NCBI GenBank assembly: GCA_026702845.1
Contig: JADCLS010000018.1
Location: forward strand, 62,001-126,000
Direction: 5' to 3'
Length of the DNA: 64,000 bases
Source: Candidatus Heimdallarchaeota archaeon
Lineage (GTDB): Archaea; Asgardarchaeota; Heimdallarchaeia; Heimdallarchaeales; Kariarchaeaceae
The notes beneath the pieces are model-generated. The model worked only from the letters and a program-made list of their open reading frames with translations, did no database searches and was not told where the DNA came from. Every line of letters starts with the position of its first letter. Position 1 is the first letter of the stretch. The position numbers and the translations under genes were made by a program. This document shows, piece by piece, positions 44,889 to 55,997 of the stretch.

Positions 44889-47800
44889 ATGCGAATTTCA
44901 TCAATAAATAACATAAAATTAGGAATAATTACAGTAGTGATCCTGTTTTCCGTTTTAGGTACTGTCACTGCAAATGAAGATGATCAGATACCTCCTACAT
45001 TAATTGAATTAACGGTGTCCAAATCAGATGTCAATGTGGGAGACATCATCGAGATCTCCGTGGATGCCTATGATGCTCATGGTCTGCGTACCGTATATGT
45101 GATTTTCACTGCTCCAGAAGTGCATATACTTGAATATGAAATGCTTTATAATGGTACCCTTTGGGTATACAATTTTGAGATCACAGCAAATTTACACGAT
45201 GGAGTGTATGAGATTAGCACAAGACTAGTGGATAGTTTGAATAATCAAGCTACCGTGTATCCAGCTGGGAAATATTTTAATATCATAGGTACGACTGTGG
45301 TGGACAACCAGGCTCCTGTATTCAACTCATATGGGGTTAATGCCAGCACTGCATCAGCTGGGGATACTGTGAGATACTATGCAGATGTCTCAGATAGTTC
45401 TGAAATTAAGCAGGTATTGCTGGTTGTCTACATTGGTTGTGGTGAGTGTTCAGGTGATGTCTGGTACGAGCTGGAGATGATGTACAACAGTAGCTTGAAC
45501 ATATACTATGCAGATTTCCTGGTGGATTACCGGCAGCAGCCAGATGAAATCAGTATAGACTTCTTCTATGCTGAGGATTATTATGGCAATTACGTCAGAA
45601 TGGATGCCTGGCAGATGGAACCCATTAGATACCTACCTGATAATGGGAATTACCGGCTAGAGGTCATTCTGAATACAGATATTGAGAATTGGGATGATGC
45701 CCCACCTGTCTGGAACCAGGGGAGGACATATTTCAGTTCCAATGCAGTACCAACTAATGGAACAGCTAGTTTGCATCTTACTGTTGTGGATAGCCTCTCG
45801 GAGGTGAAATCTGTGCAGGTCTACATCACCCGATCCATACTCGAATCCCAACCGATATTTATCCTGAATCTGGTTTATAACGCCACTAGTGGGTACTGGG
45901 AAGGATCTTTTCCTGTCAATGATGGATGGGAGGGGTGGTATGTGGTTGAGCGGGTGATTGCCTATGATGAGATAAATAACTGGTTTGAGCAGAGAAATGC
46001 TGGTGATGGGGATCACCCAAGATTCTGTGTCTACGACCCTGATGAGGATACCTACGAGCATGGTGTACCAGATGACTGGATAGCCTGTCATGGATATGGT
46101 CTTGCGAGCTTTGATCCATGGGAGGAGGTGGATGGAGTTGATGGTGATGGTCTAGTCCCGTACGAGGAGTTTATATTGGGAACCTACCCAAGAATCAGGG
46201 ATACTGATGGAGATGGGCTCGATGATGGCTGGGAACACATGTTCCTTGAGGGTATACTCTCACCTACCAAGGGAGACAGTGATGATGACTGGATTATGGA
46301 TGGCGATGAGGATTCCGATGGAGACGGCTTGAGCAATGAATATGAGGAGACCCATGGATTGTGGCCAAATAATACCGATACAGACGGTGATTGCATGTCA
46401 GATGGCTTTGAGGTCACCTGGGCCTCTATTCTGGGAATTGATCCTCTTGTCCCCAATTCAGGATCACTGGATTACGATTCTGATGGCCTGTCCAACAAGG
46501 ATGAGGATAAGTATGGTACTTTCCCCAATATAGCTGATACAGATGAGGATGCCATAGATGACTACGATGAGATCTTTATCCATGGCACCAACCCCCTGGA
46601 GCATGATTCAGACTTTGATACCCTTGGGGATTACTCAGAACTCTTCTTTGAGGGCACAGATCCGTTGAATAATGATACTGATGGCGATGGGCTTGGAGAC
46701 GCATTTGAAGTGTCCTTCACGCAGGCTTTTACTGATCCACAGGGTAACCTGGCAGAGGGGATGGTTTCTGCATTGAAATTTGATACCGATGAGGATGGGC
46801 TTTCTGATTACATTGAGATCATGATCTCTGGCACCTATCCCTTCATGAGAGACTCAGATTACGATAATGTTACTGATTACCTGGAGTTCAAGGTGTTTCA
46901 CACCGCCCCCATGGCAAATGACACGGATTCGGACACCCTAAGCGACTTTTTCGAGCTCTATATTTCGAAAACCAATGCCACAAGCGCAGATACAGATGAA
47001 GATGGGCTCTCAGATGCATTTGAGATGAATGAGACACACACAGATCCCAACAAGGCCGATACGGATGAGGATGGATTATCTGACTACATGGAGATCTATG
47101 CCTCGAATTCATCGCCATTCTTGAAGGATACGGATCTGGATGGCCTAGACGATTACAAGGAGTACTTCTTCGGATCCAGTTCCCACTCCAATGACAGTGA
47201 CGGTGATCTCCTACCTGATCTCTGGGAGTATACCTATGGGTTCTTACCAACATTGAATGAGACCTATTTGGATGCGGATAATGATACTCTGAATAATCTC
47301 ATGGAGTATTACAATGTTACTCATCCTGGTTATGCCGATTATGATAACGATACCCTCATAGATTACTACGAGTTACTTAACAGTACTGATCCATGGTTCT
47401 GGGATTCGGACCTTGATGGTCTCTCAGATGGCGAGGAAGTATTAATCTATCAAACAATACCATTATGGTTTGATTCTGATGGTGATACTCTTGATGATTA
47501 TGCCGAGATCATGGTAATAGGTTCAAATCCAAGATTGTTTGATTCTGATAATGATTCGCTCTCGGATGGTCAAGAATACAATATCTATCATACTGACTGG
47601 GGATCCAATGATACTGATAACGATAGTATTGCTGATAATTTTGAAATCTTCTACTACAAGACAGATCCTCTGGACAATGATACTGATGATGATCTAGGAC
47701 TTGACTATATAGAATTATTTGATTGGAAGACAGACCCTCTTAACAATGACACAGATGCGGATGGGATAATAGATGGTCTCGAGACTATAACTGATCCGCT

Positions 47801-48281
47801 GAATCCAGATACGGATTCAGATAGAGTCTTGGATGGAGAGGAGCTGGAATATGGCAGTGATCCATTGTTGAATGACACAGATGGTGATAAACTCTCTGAC
47901 TGGCTTGAAATCTTTGAGTATGAATCAAATCCTGCAAGTAACGACACTGACAATGATAAAATGCCTGATGGCTGGGAGGCATTCTACGGTCTTGAGTTGA
48001 AGGTAAATGATACAATGCAGGATCCTGATGATGATGGTTTGGCCAATTATGCTGAGTTTCTGTTAGGAACTGATCCGACCAATCCGGACACTGATGGAGA
48101 TACATGGGGAGATGGCCGAGAATTTAATGATGGAACAGATCCTCTCGATCCTGATTCTCATCCCGAAGGAGAAGGGATTATTGATGGGATCATGGCACAG
48201 CCTGCATTATCTGCAGGTGCTCTGTTAGCATTAGTACTGGCGATGTTCACAGGGGCAAAAGGATTTGGAGGTAAACCATAA
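44889..48281 (+). CDS. Cassette protein A1: secreted Ig-like/TSP3 protein
   Basis: A 1130-residue surface protein. A signal peptide (LGIITVVILFSVLGTVTA) is followed by three Ig-like domains at about 35-130, 140-245 and 255-370 (IPPTLIELTVSKSDVNVG, then APVFNSYGVNAS, then PPVWNQGRTYF). TSP3 repeats occupy about 380-1085 (DTDGDGL-x-D and variants), with many NDT sequons. One hydrophobic segment at about 1097-1120 (AQPALSAGALLALVLAMF) ends in a short GKP tail. Its stop overlaps the start of B1 by one base (TAATG). A full paralogue (A2) lies at 55998. Likely a calcium-stiffened stalk that works with B1 (inference). Confidence 0.85.
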   Translation: MRISSINNIKLGIITVVILFSVLGTVTANEDDQIPPTLIELTVSKSDVNVGDIIEISVDAYDAHGLRTVYVIFTAPEVHILEYEMLYNGTLWVYNFEITANLHDGVYEISTRLVDSLNNQATVYPAGKYFNIIGTTVVDNQAPVFNSYGVNASTASAGDTVRYYADVSDSSEIKQVLLVVYIGCGECSGDVWYELEMMYNSSLNIYYADFLVDYRQQPDEISIDFFYAEDYYGNYVRMDAWQMEPIRYLPDNGNYRLEVILNTDIENWDDAPPVWNQGRTYFSSNAVPTNGTASLHLTVVDSLSEVKSVQVYITRSILESQPIFILNLVYNATSGYWEGSFPVNDGWEGWYVVERVIAYDEINNWFEQRNAGDGDHPRFCVYDPDEDTYEHGVPDDWIACHGYGLASFDPWEEVDGVDGDGLVPYEEFILGTYPRIRDTDGDGLDDGWEHMFLEGILSPTKGDSDDDWIMDGDEDSDGDGLSNEYEETHGLWPNNTDTDGDCMSDGFEVTWASILGIDPLVPNSGSLDYDSDGLSNKDEDKYGTFPNIADTDEDAIDDYDEIFIHGTNPLEHDSDFDTLGDYSELFFEGTDPLNNDTDGDGLGDAFEVSFTQAFTDPQGNLAEGMVSALKFDTDEDGLSDYIEIMISGTYPFMRDSDYDNVTDYLEFKVFHTAPMANDTDSDTLSDFFELYISKTNATSADTDEDGLSDAFEMNETHTDPNKADTDEDGLSDYMEIYASNSSPFLKDTDLDGLDDYKEYFFGSSSHSNDSDGDLLPDLWEYTYGFLPTLNETYLDADNDTLNNLMEYYNVTHPGYADYDNDTLIDYYELLNSTDPWFWDSDLDGLSDGEEVLIYQTIPLWFDSDGDTLDDYAEIMVIGSNPRLFDSDNDSLSDGQEYNIYHTDWGSNDTDNDSIADNFEIFYYKTDPLDNDTDDDLGLDYIELFDWKTDPLNNDTDADGIIDGLETITDPLNPDTDSDRVLDGEELEYGSDPLLNDTDGDKLSDWLEIFEYESNPASNDTDNDKMPDGWEAFYGLELKVNDTMQDPDDDGLANYAEFLLGTDPTNPDTDGDTWGDGREFNDGTDPLDPDSHPEGEGIIDGIMAQPALSAGALLALVLAMFTGAKGFGGKP
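48267..48272 (+). promoter_or_regulatory. Shine-Dalgarno site of B1
   Basis: GGAGGT inside the end of A1 lies eight bases before the B1 ATG at 48281. Confidence 0.6.
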
Positions 48282-51200
48282 TGGCAATAACAAAAACTGC
48301 GTATAAAGGAACCACTGGTGCGTTCTTTGTAATTGCACTTCTACTTGGCACCATGGTATATCAGAATCTTGATTTGAATCCATTATCTGCTCTAGATAAT
48401 GATGCAGTTCAGGCCTCAGATACTGAAGTATATGTAGGTCAGGAAGTACTATTCAGATTGAGCCCTACCATTCTATCAGATGTTTATGGAATCCAGTACT
48501 TCATTTGGGATTGGCACGACGGGAGCTATATCGAGTACTCCACTCGTGAAGATCCTGTGGTACCACATATTTTCTATACTGAAGGCGAATTTCTGGTGAG
48601 TGTCATGGCACTACAAACACAAAACACTTCAAGAATATTCAGTATACCAATCAGCGTGGTCAGTGAGCCTCAATCACTTGTGGTGGAGGCTACCAAAACC
48701 AGTGCTGTGGAGGATGAGATCATCTTCTTTGATACCAAGGGTACTGGCCAGTACACTCCAATTGTCAATGTGGTATACGACTGGGGAGATGGTCAGACAA
48801 GCATTGGCCATCATGTTAATCATAGTTATGCCAAACAGGGAGAATACACTGTTAGAATAAGAGGCTATACCAACTCAAGTATCATCTATACTGAGTACAT
48901 GGATATTAGCATCAGTAATGAAGTACCCGTGGCTACGTTTATGATGAGTTCTGAGACAGTAAATGAGGATGACCTTATTACCTTCACCCCCGGTATAATT
49001 GATGGCAGCTCTGATTTGGAGACCATGACGTATATTTGGGATTTTGGAGATGGGCTTATGACCCAGGGTGACGAGGTAACTCATATTTACACCGAAGATG
49101 GTCTGTATACTGTCACTCTCACGGCAATCGATGATGATGGGGCCAAACACAATGCAACGGCATCTATTGAGGTTCTCAACAAAGTACCTATTCTTCACAA
49201 TATTTGGGCTATCTCTGATTCTTTCAAGGAAGGACAGACCATTACATCTTATGCAAATGTAAGCGATAGTAACTCAGATCTCACTTTCATGGATTTTGAT
49301 TGGAATGGCCTAGGTGATGGCTTTCAGGCAACTCAACCCTACTTTGAGGATGGAAACTATTCACTATCACTAAGCATAACTGATGATGACGGGGCCTCTG
49401 CCTCGGCTTCCAGTGAGGAGATCGAGATCACCAATGCCAGGCCCTACATTAGCCTGTTATCTGCCACTACACATCCCTATGATCTGGAATTCTATATGTA
49501 TGGGACATTAGGGGTAGCAGCTAATATCAGCCTGTTTAATGAGGAAACTGAACTACTACGATTCAATATCACCAATATGGATGCTACCAAGAATTTCTCC
49601 AGATTGCTTTACAAAATAGAGAATCTGGAACAACCACTCAATGAGTACTGGTCCATCTTTATTAATATGAATGATACTCTGACGGATTTTGATGCCTTTG
49701 TTGCTGTGAAGATCATCTTAGAGAATGATGAAGTGATCGATCTAGTCAATACTTGTAGTAGTGATTCTGATGCTTGTGTATCAGATTCAGCTAGATTTCC
49801 ACTTGCTGCATTAGATTGGGGTTTTCCCAGCACATATGAGTTCAGTTTATTTGATCCAGGAAATGATGATCTGACGGCATTCCTCAAATTAGGAGATAAT
49901 GAATACAATACCAGCTTATCTGCACCCGAGGAAGGATACACTACAGGAATCGTAACCATTGATGGTACCCTTCCATATGGAGTATCCACTAATCTTATGA
50001 CCTACTGGGTAGTTGATGAGGATAATGCGGCATCTAATATCTATAATGTTCCCATTAAGAATTATGCACTTGAGGTAAGACCGGAGAGCTATGCTGGAGA
50101 ATCACAATGGGAGTATTGGGGTCATTTTGTCGATTATTTTGCACCTGTAGGATTCTTCAATATGATTGATGAATTCGAAGTTGATCGAGCATATGATTTT
50201 CAGTTCAGAGCTAATCATCCTGATCTTACTAAATTGCGATATACTTGGAATTTTGGATCAGGAGCGACATCTGTTGCCAGGATACCCATGTACACATATC
50301 GTAATCAAGGTAGTTATCTCCTGTGGGTTATACTCTCTGATGATCATTATGAGCATGTAGAGGCCATGATGATTGAGACCACAGCGAGTATATCAGAATA
50401 CACCCCATTCGTTCAGGGGGTGCCTACTACAGGTAATGCCCTAGAATTTATGGCGGTGGGAATCAATGATAGTAGAATCAATTACTGGTGGGATTTCGGA
50501 GATAACACCACAGGATTTGGACGGGAATTCATTCATGAGTATACACAACCTGGAAATTACACGGTTACTCTGCGTGTTGGTAACCAGTATAATATGATTG
50601 ATTACACTCAGTTTGAGCTGGGAATAATGAATGCCGCACCAACAGCTGATGCTCTTAGCTCATCAGTTGAGGTGGTTGAAGGTAATTTGGTGAGTATTAA
50701 TCCCAAGATCCATGATAGCCCCTATGATTTACTGGATCTTCAGTATTCATGGAATCTGGGGAGCAATGCGGCATCTATTTCTATTAAATCAGATAGTAGC
50801 ATAACATCAGGTAGATTAATCGTCTACGATAGATTGGAAGCAAACTTCACTTATTCCTTTAGTGTTAATATTACCGATCAACCCGTTGAACTATCTCTTC
50901 CACGATATTTCATCTATGGAGATCCAGCAGCTGATATTCTGAGGATGGATGGTACCATATCTACCAATGTATTTGAACAGGATACCAAATTGGGAGATTA
51001 TTCCATGGATTGGACACTGAGGGATAAACAGGGAGTGATACTTGATACGGGTCTAGGAGATGTATCCACTACAAGTTTTGGCTTCAGTATGAATGTAAAT
51101 ACATCGGGGATAGGAACTGATCTCATCCTTGATTCACTCAAAGAGGAACTCTACTCTGCGCAAGCATTTGATGCCGCAGAGAAGCCATCTGGTAATTATC

Positions 51201-54200
51201 CTATGCATATCCGCCTCCTCGAGGGAACCAATGTAGTGCAGGAATTAAGTACCTCTATCGTGGTTACACTTGACAAGGATGGGGATATGATTACAGATGA
51301 ACTAGAACTGCTCTTTGATAATGTGATTGAAGATCAAACCTATGATTATCACAAGAAAAACTCCAATCATGAGGATCTATCAGATCCCCATGCCTATGTT
51401 ATTTACAATGACGAGGATGGTGATGGATTACCTTTATTTGTAGAGGATGTACAGGGGACCTCTGATCAGAACCCTGACAGTGATGGTGATGGATTAACTG
51501 ATGGATTTGGGCCTCTAGGGGAACTTACTCATGGATCAGACCCATCCCGTGCAGATACTGATGGGGATGCCCTAGACGATGGATTTGAAGTAGCAGGATG
51601 GCAGATAACCCTGGTTACTACCATGGGATTGATTGTCAAATCAGTTACCTCCAGTCCAATTCATAAAGATACTGATTCTGATGGAGTTAGTGATTACTAC
51701 GAGAATTACCTCGGTATTGATCCCAGAGAACCGGATACTGATTTCGATGGCCTATCTGACCTGAAAGAGCAGCAGGCTGGTACTTCATTACTTAATAAGG
51801 ATACTGATTTTGATGGTATATCAGATGCTGATGAGGTTTTAAATGCATATTCAGCAACGTATACTGATGCCGAGGGTGTACAACATGAGAAAATATTCTA
51901 TCTAAGCCCTCTGAACCCAGATTCTGATGAAGATGGCATAAGTGACATAGATGAGATATTCAAATACCATTCAATTGCCACTTCAAAGGACAGTGACGCT
52001 GATGGAATTGAAGATTGGCACGAAATTCACACCTATGGCACAAATATCATCGATGCAGATTCCGATAATGATATGCTAGCGGATGGTCTAGAAATCAAGG
52101 GTTTTGATATCCCAATAGTTCAGATCACCAATGGTGAGTATTCAGAGAATGGAACTGTTTTGGTTGAGCCTACGATGACAAATTTCACCCGAACCGTATC
52201 AACAAATCCGAATAATCCAGATAGTGATGGTGATGGTCTATCTGATGCAGTCGAATTGGGTTATAACCCAACAACCAAGACTTTTGGTGATAAGACTGAC
52301 ATCTCTGATCCAACAAGTATAGATTCTGATGGAGATGGGATATTAGATCCTTTTGATGAGCAAAAATTGGTTTCAGACTACGAACCTGCACAGATCAAGA
52401 GTATAGAGGTCAAAGCAACGATACAACCAGGTACTACCACCAAGAAGTTAGTTAAAGTATTCACAGCAGGTCTTAATGTAGTATGGGATATTATCAAAAA
52501 CGTCTCTGGTTGGGTATGGAATTTGCTTAAGAGCTTCTTCTGGTGGAAGGAGGTCTGTGTATTTGGCATCTGTGCGGATTGGCCTGTACTTCATTCCTGG
52601 TCCTCAATTGTAGCGAAGACCAAGGCAGCCATCAAGAGCTTTGTAAGTGTCAATCTCCCCCAGATATTTGCGGGTATTGAAGAATTCGGCAATATATTTA
52701 TGAATACACTTGATTTCTCTGGGCTCTCACTTGATTTGAAGAAGGTAGCTGGAATCCCCACGGGATTGAATGTTCTAGGTACCCTTAAATTGGTAGCTGA
52801 GAAGACATGGGATGTCATCACGGGTATCGTGGATCCCATGGTTAAATTTACCATGGATCTTGAGGATAAAGCTGGTTTGGATAAAGTAGTTATCTATCAG
52901 GATGGACAGCATCTTAAGACGATAGATAATATCAATGCCAAGCAGTACAAAGTACAAGAATACTTCAAAGCTAATAAAAACGGTTGGTTCATTGAATCCA
53001 CCACTATTAAATTTGAGATCCATGATATTGGAGGTAACATAAGGTATTTAGAACGAACTACGAATATGATGGAATTCACTGCAGATCTGATTGAACAGGG
53101 AATTCATTTCATCATTGATCCTGTACTTGATGTATTGGAGGATATATGGAACTGGGTGACTGATGCTGCAGAGTTCCTCGGAGAGGTTATTATGGATGCA
53201 GTTGATGCTGTCGTGGAATTTGTAGAGGAGATAGTTGAAATTGTCGGAGATTGGTTAATGGCTCAGTTTGAAAAGATCTGGGAGGCATTTGTTCGTGATA
53301 CTGTCAACCTTCTGTCTCATGCTCAGTCCTATATAGATCGTGCTAATGATTATTTTGACATGATGTCTGATGGTTATGAACTGAGCAGATCTAATGTTAA
53401 AGCTCAAATGGATGCCATTATTGATCCCATCATGAGTGTGGTTAATGGTTCACTCACAGCATTCTCAGACCTAATTGATGTTTACATGCCACCTATTGAC
53501 AAGGAAGCTGTTACAGAGCAGGTTGAGCAATTCTTTGGTCCACTGGGAGATACTTTCATAGGAGTCTTGGAATACGCATGGTCTATATTGGGTCAGCCAG
53601 CTCTTGATATTGTGACCAATGTTCTCAATAAAACGATGACCGCGATATATAACTCTGCGGTAGGTCCATATGTTCAGGCAGTGGTGGATTTTGTAACCAA
53701 ATTGTTGAGTGGAGTGCAACTCGCTCTGCCAGTATTATCCTTTGATTTTGGTCAAATCACTGAGGATATCGTAGGCACCGTGGTTGATATTGTCAATCTA
53801 ATGCGTAATCCAGCTGATTTGATACTTGATCTCATTGGAGGCTTCGATTCAGAATTTATACTAAGTGTTATAGATGAAGTACTTCTAGATAATGAGGATG
53901 TTGTTATCTCAATTAATGATATTTTCAGAACAATGATGACGCCTGGTGTAGTGATCGGATTGGTTGCTTATGACCTTGTAAACTGGGTTGGTGATATTTT
54001 CAGTACACCTAACTTCCAGATCAAGGATGTAGCATCAATGAAGATGGATACTAGGGGATCAACCTCTCAGATACATCACCAGATCAAGTTGATAAAGAAG
54101 GGAGATTATACAAATCTCGAAAAGTATGCAGCGATACATCAGAGCAAGACTCAATCAACCGGCATATCGCTGAATAATGATACCAATACTACAGATCCAA

Positions 54201-55018
54201 TAGATCCTCCGCTTCTTCCACCTGTAAATGATACACAACTTCCTGATATGAATTCAACTCTGCCTTTGAATCAGACAACTCCAATTGATGTTCCAGATGA
54301 GTGGTATAAAGTAATCGAAAAGATTTTTGGAGTGATTGGATTCATTGCAAAGATACTGGCAGGGATTAAGGATATCATTTTCAGGGGTATTGACTGGGCA
54401 GATATGCAAGATGGAGATCGAGAAACAATATCTATTCTGATTAATGCAGTTTTGAATATTATATTCTCTTGTGCAGATGATGCTCTAGGAATAATTGGAG
54501 ATATCATTGGCTATGCATCTGGTAATAAGAATGCGACAGCCAAGGACATTTCTGCAACTTCATTATCCTTTATTGGTTTCATTATTGGATTCATTCATGA
54601 TTTAGTAGAGGCTATTCTTTCGATTAAATTCATTGGTAATGATGCTGCGGATAAGGTTCTAACCATCTTGGGGATTATATGGGATCTCCTAAGCAATATA
54701 GTTGTTTTCGTAGTCAATATAGTTCATTTCTCTGTATTTACAGCTATTGAAGGTACTACATGGCACGAGGCGACATCTTTTGGACTAGGTCTACTTGCTC
54801 AAGCTGTGATGACCATTTATGCAGTACTGCATCCCATTGGTGTGCTAGGTATTCCGAAAATTCCGACACCGGGTAATATTATCGTAGGGGTAATCTATAT
54901 TGTCCTTGCGGTGATAGCAAATCTGCTTGCCTTGGTAGAATGGGTCTTCAATCTTGTCATATTCATACTCAAATGGGCTAATGTTATTGCAGATGATCTC
55001 ATAGGTTTTGTGTCATAA
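48281..55018 (+). CDS. Cassette protein B1: giant PKD/TSP3 protein with polytopic C-terminus
   Basis: A 2245-residue protein. An N-terminal membrane or signal helix (FFVIALLLGTMVY) is followed by PKD-type domains near 45-385 (IWDWHDGSY, VYDWGDGQ, IWDFGDG, DWNGLGDG). A beta region at about 390-600 comes next, then further PKD domains at about 620-870 (YTWNFGSG, WWDFGDN), and TSP3 repeats at about 998-1365. Then the type of protein changes. About 650 residues of long amphipathic helices begin with WKEVCVFGICADWPVLHSW, and the last 230 residues hold about six membrane helices. A giant ectodomain joined to a multi-span membrane base is unusual. Co-translated with A1. Confidence 0.85.
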   Translation: MAITKTAYKGTTGAFFVIALLLGTMVYQNLDLNPLSALDNDAVQASDTEVYVGQEVLFRLSPTILSDVYGIQYFIWDWHDGSYIEYSTREDPVVPHIFYTEGEFLVSVMALQTQNTSRIFSIPISVVSEPQSLVVEATKTSAVEDEIIFFDTKGTGQYTPIVNVVYDWGDGQTSIGHHVNHSYAKQGEYTVRIRGYTNSSIIYTEYMDISISNEVPVATFMMSSETVNEDDLITFTPGIIDGSSDLETMTYIWDFGDGLMTQGDEVTHIYTEDGLYTVTLTAIDDDGAKHNATASIEVLNKVPILHNIWAISDSFKEGQTITSYANVSDSNSDLTFMDFDWNGLGDGFQATQPYFEDGNYSLSLSITDDDGASASASSEEIEITNARPYISLLSATTHPYDLEFYMYGTLGVAANISLFNEETELLRFNITNMDATKNFSRLLYKIENLEQPLNEYWSIFINMNDTLTDFDAFVAVKIILENDEVIDLVNTCSSDSDACVSDSARFPLAALDWGFPSTYEFSLFDPGNDDLTAFLKLGDNEYNTSLSAPEEGYTTGIVTIDGTLPYGVSTNLMTYWVVDEDNAASNIYNVPIKNYALEVRPESYAGESQWEYWGHFVDYFAPVGFFNMIDEFEVDRAYDFQFRANHPDLTKLRYTWNFGSGATSVARIPMYTYRNQGSYLLWVILSDDHYEHVEAMMIETTASISEYTPFVQGVPTTGNALEFMAVGINDSRINYWWDFGDNTTGFGREFIHEYTQPGNYTVTLRVGNQYNMIDYTQFELGIMNAAPTADALSSSVEVVEGNLVSINPKIHDSPYDLLDLQYSWNLGSNAASISIKSDSSITSGRLIVYDRLEANFTYSFSVNITDQPVELSLPRYFIYGDPAADILRMDGTISTNVFEQDTKLGDYSMDWTLRDKQGVILDTGLGDVSTTSFGFSMNVNTSGIGTDLILDSLKEELYSAQAFDAAEKPSGNYPMHIRLLEGTNVVQELSTSIVVTLDKDGDMITDELELLFDNVIEDQTYDYHKKNSNHEDLSDPHAYVIYNDEDGDGLPLFVEDVQGTSDQNPDSDGDGLTDGFGPLGELTHGSDPSRADTDGDALDDGFEVAGWQITLVTTMGLIVKSVTSSPIHKDTDSDGVSDYYENYLGIDPREPDTDFDGLSDLKEQQAGTSLLNKDTDFDGISDADEVLNAYSATYTDAEGVQHEKIFYLSPLNPDSDEDGISDIDEIFKYHSIATSKDSDADGIEDWHEIHTYGTNIIDADSDNDMLADGLEIKGFDIPIVQITNGEYSENGTVLVEPTMTNFTRTVSTNPNNPDSDGDGLSDAVELGYNPTTKTFGDKTDISDPTSIDSDGDGILDPFDEQKLVSDYEPAQIKSIEVKATIQPGTTTKKLVKVFTAGLNVVWDIIKNVSGWVWNLLKSFFWWKEVCVFGICADWPVLHSWSSIVAKTKAAIKSFVSVNLPQIFAGIEEFGNIFMNTLDFSGLSLDLKKVAGIPTGLNVLGTLKLVAEKTWDVITGIVDPMVKFTMDLEDKAGLDKVVIYQDGQHLKTIDNINAKQYKVQEYFKANKNGWFIESTTIKFEIHDIGGNIRYLERTTNMMEFTADLIEQGIHFIIDPVLDVLEDIWNWVTDAAEFLGEVIMDAVDAVVEFVEEIVEIVGDWLMAQFEKIWEAFVRDTVNLLSHAQSYIDRANDYFDMMSDGYELSRSNVKAQMDAIIDPIMSVVNGSLTAFSDLIDVYMPPIDKEAVTEQVEQFFGPLGDTFIGVLEYAWSILGQPALDIVTNVLNKTMTAIYNSAVGPYVQAVVDFVTKLLSGVQLALPVLSFDFGQITEDIVGTVVDIVNLMRNPADLILDLIGGFDSEFILSVIDEVLLDNEDVVISINDIFRTMMTPGVVIGLVAYDLVNWVGDIFSTPNFQIKDVASMKMDTRGSTSQIHHQIKLIKKGDYTNLEKYAAIHQSKTQSTGISLNNDTNTTDPIDPPLLPPVNDTQLPDMNSTLPLNQTTPIDVPDEWYKVIEKIFGVIGFIAKILAGIKDIIFRGIDWADMQDGDRETISILINAVLNIIFSCADDALGIIGDIIGYASGNKNATAKDISATSLSFIGFIIGFIHDLVEAILSIKFIGNDAADKVLTILGIIWDLLSNIVVFVVNIVHFSVFTAIEGTTWHEATSFGLGLLAQAVMTIYAVLHPIGVLGIPKIPTPGNIIVGVIYIVLAVIANLLALVEWVFNLVIFILKWANVIADDLIGFVS

Positions 55019-55279
55019 AACACATTTTAATCCAAGATAAATTCAAAATGATATAAATCTCATTAAATAGATAGCAATCAGTAATGTAAATACCAATTTA
55101 GATTATCTCTGCATTCCAAACTAGTATTTGATATAGGGAGAATGTTAATCAAAATGTAATTGATGGCCCTTTTCTTTTATGTTAATTATTAACGAATATT
55201 TTTTTCACAGATCTCTTGTCATAGAATGAATTGATGATTATAACTCTATTCCTTCAATATTTACCCTGTATTCTTACAA

Positions 55280-55290
55280 TATTTATTTAA
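55280..55290 (+). promoter_or_regulatory. TATA box for the 108-residue protein
   Basis: ATATTTATTTAA-type sequence is centred about 27 bases before the ATG at 55312. The earlier part of the gap 55019-55311 holds only AT-rich sequence with a T-run at 55197-55206 that may stop transcription of B1. Confidence 0.45.
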
Positions 55291-55311
55291 TCAGACCAAG
55301 AACCGTGTATT

Positions 55312-55638
55312 ATGTCGGATAAAACTGATCAAAAATCAATCGAGAAAATTGGTGGCAGAATTATTTCTCTTTTAAGAAGAAAATATCCGAAATTGCAATC
55401 TAAAAAATTACCTATATCCAAGGAGAATAAAATACACATTAGATTCTACTTCAAAGTAGGAAATCCCTCTAAAAACGCACTGTACCCCAATTTGATGAAA
55501 TTTTTATCTCAAAATTTATCATCAATTGATGGAGATAAAATCAATTATCAATTGGATAGATTAGGTAACTCCATATTGGTTAATCCAATAGGGGGAGGTC
55601 AAATTGAGCTATTATTAGTACACCCAGCAAATTTTTGA
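55312..55638 (+). CDS. Small basic protein between the two cassettes
   Basis: A 108-residue soluble protein. A lysine-rich N-terminal third (GGRIISLLRRKYPKLQSKK) is followed by beta strands (IHIRFYFKVG) and a C-terminal GNSILVNPIGGGQIELLLV. No signal or membrane segment. It has its own promoter and no counterpart before A1. Family not recognised. Confidence 0.5.
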   Translation: MSDKTDQKSIEKIGGRIISLLRRKYPKLQSKKLPISKENKIHIRFYFKVGNPSKNALYPNLMKFLSQNLSSIDGDKINYQLDRLGNSILVNPIGGGQIELLLVHPANF

Positions 55639-55960
55639 TTTTTTTAATGCATACTGACTTTACAAGAATCAAGATCAAACCTTGAATTAACACAAACCCC
55701 AAGTATGTTCAACTCTGGTGGCCCTAATATTTTTCAAAATGTTTCATTTATTGAATTGTAGCATCTAAACAAGCAAAATAATAGAATGTTTAGAAATTGT
55801 AATGATTACATACACACCAATCAGCTACTAAATTTAGGGTTAGCTCATATGTTAATGTGAAATATGACGTCGTTGCAGTCATATAGGATTTTGAGTACTA
55901 TACTGCTAAGAAATTTCCGATTGTTCGCAAATTCGAATAGATCAAATATATGAATTTTTG
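55639..55960. other. Intergenic stretch without recognised genes
   Basis: AT-rich sequence with no frame of useful length; only the A2 promoter at its right end is recognisable. Confidence 0.5.
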
Positions 55961-55968
55961 CCATAGGA

Positions 55969-55976
55969 TTTTAATA
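55969..55976 (+). promoter_or_regulatory. TATA box for cassette A2-B2
   Basis: TTTTAATA is centred about 25 bases before the ATG at 55998 and lies downstream of the alternative ATG at 55950. Confidence 0.5.
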
Positions 55977-55997
55977 TTGAGCAGTAAGGCAAATTTA

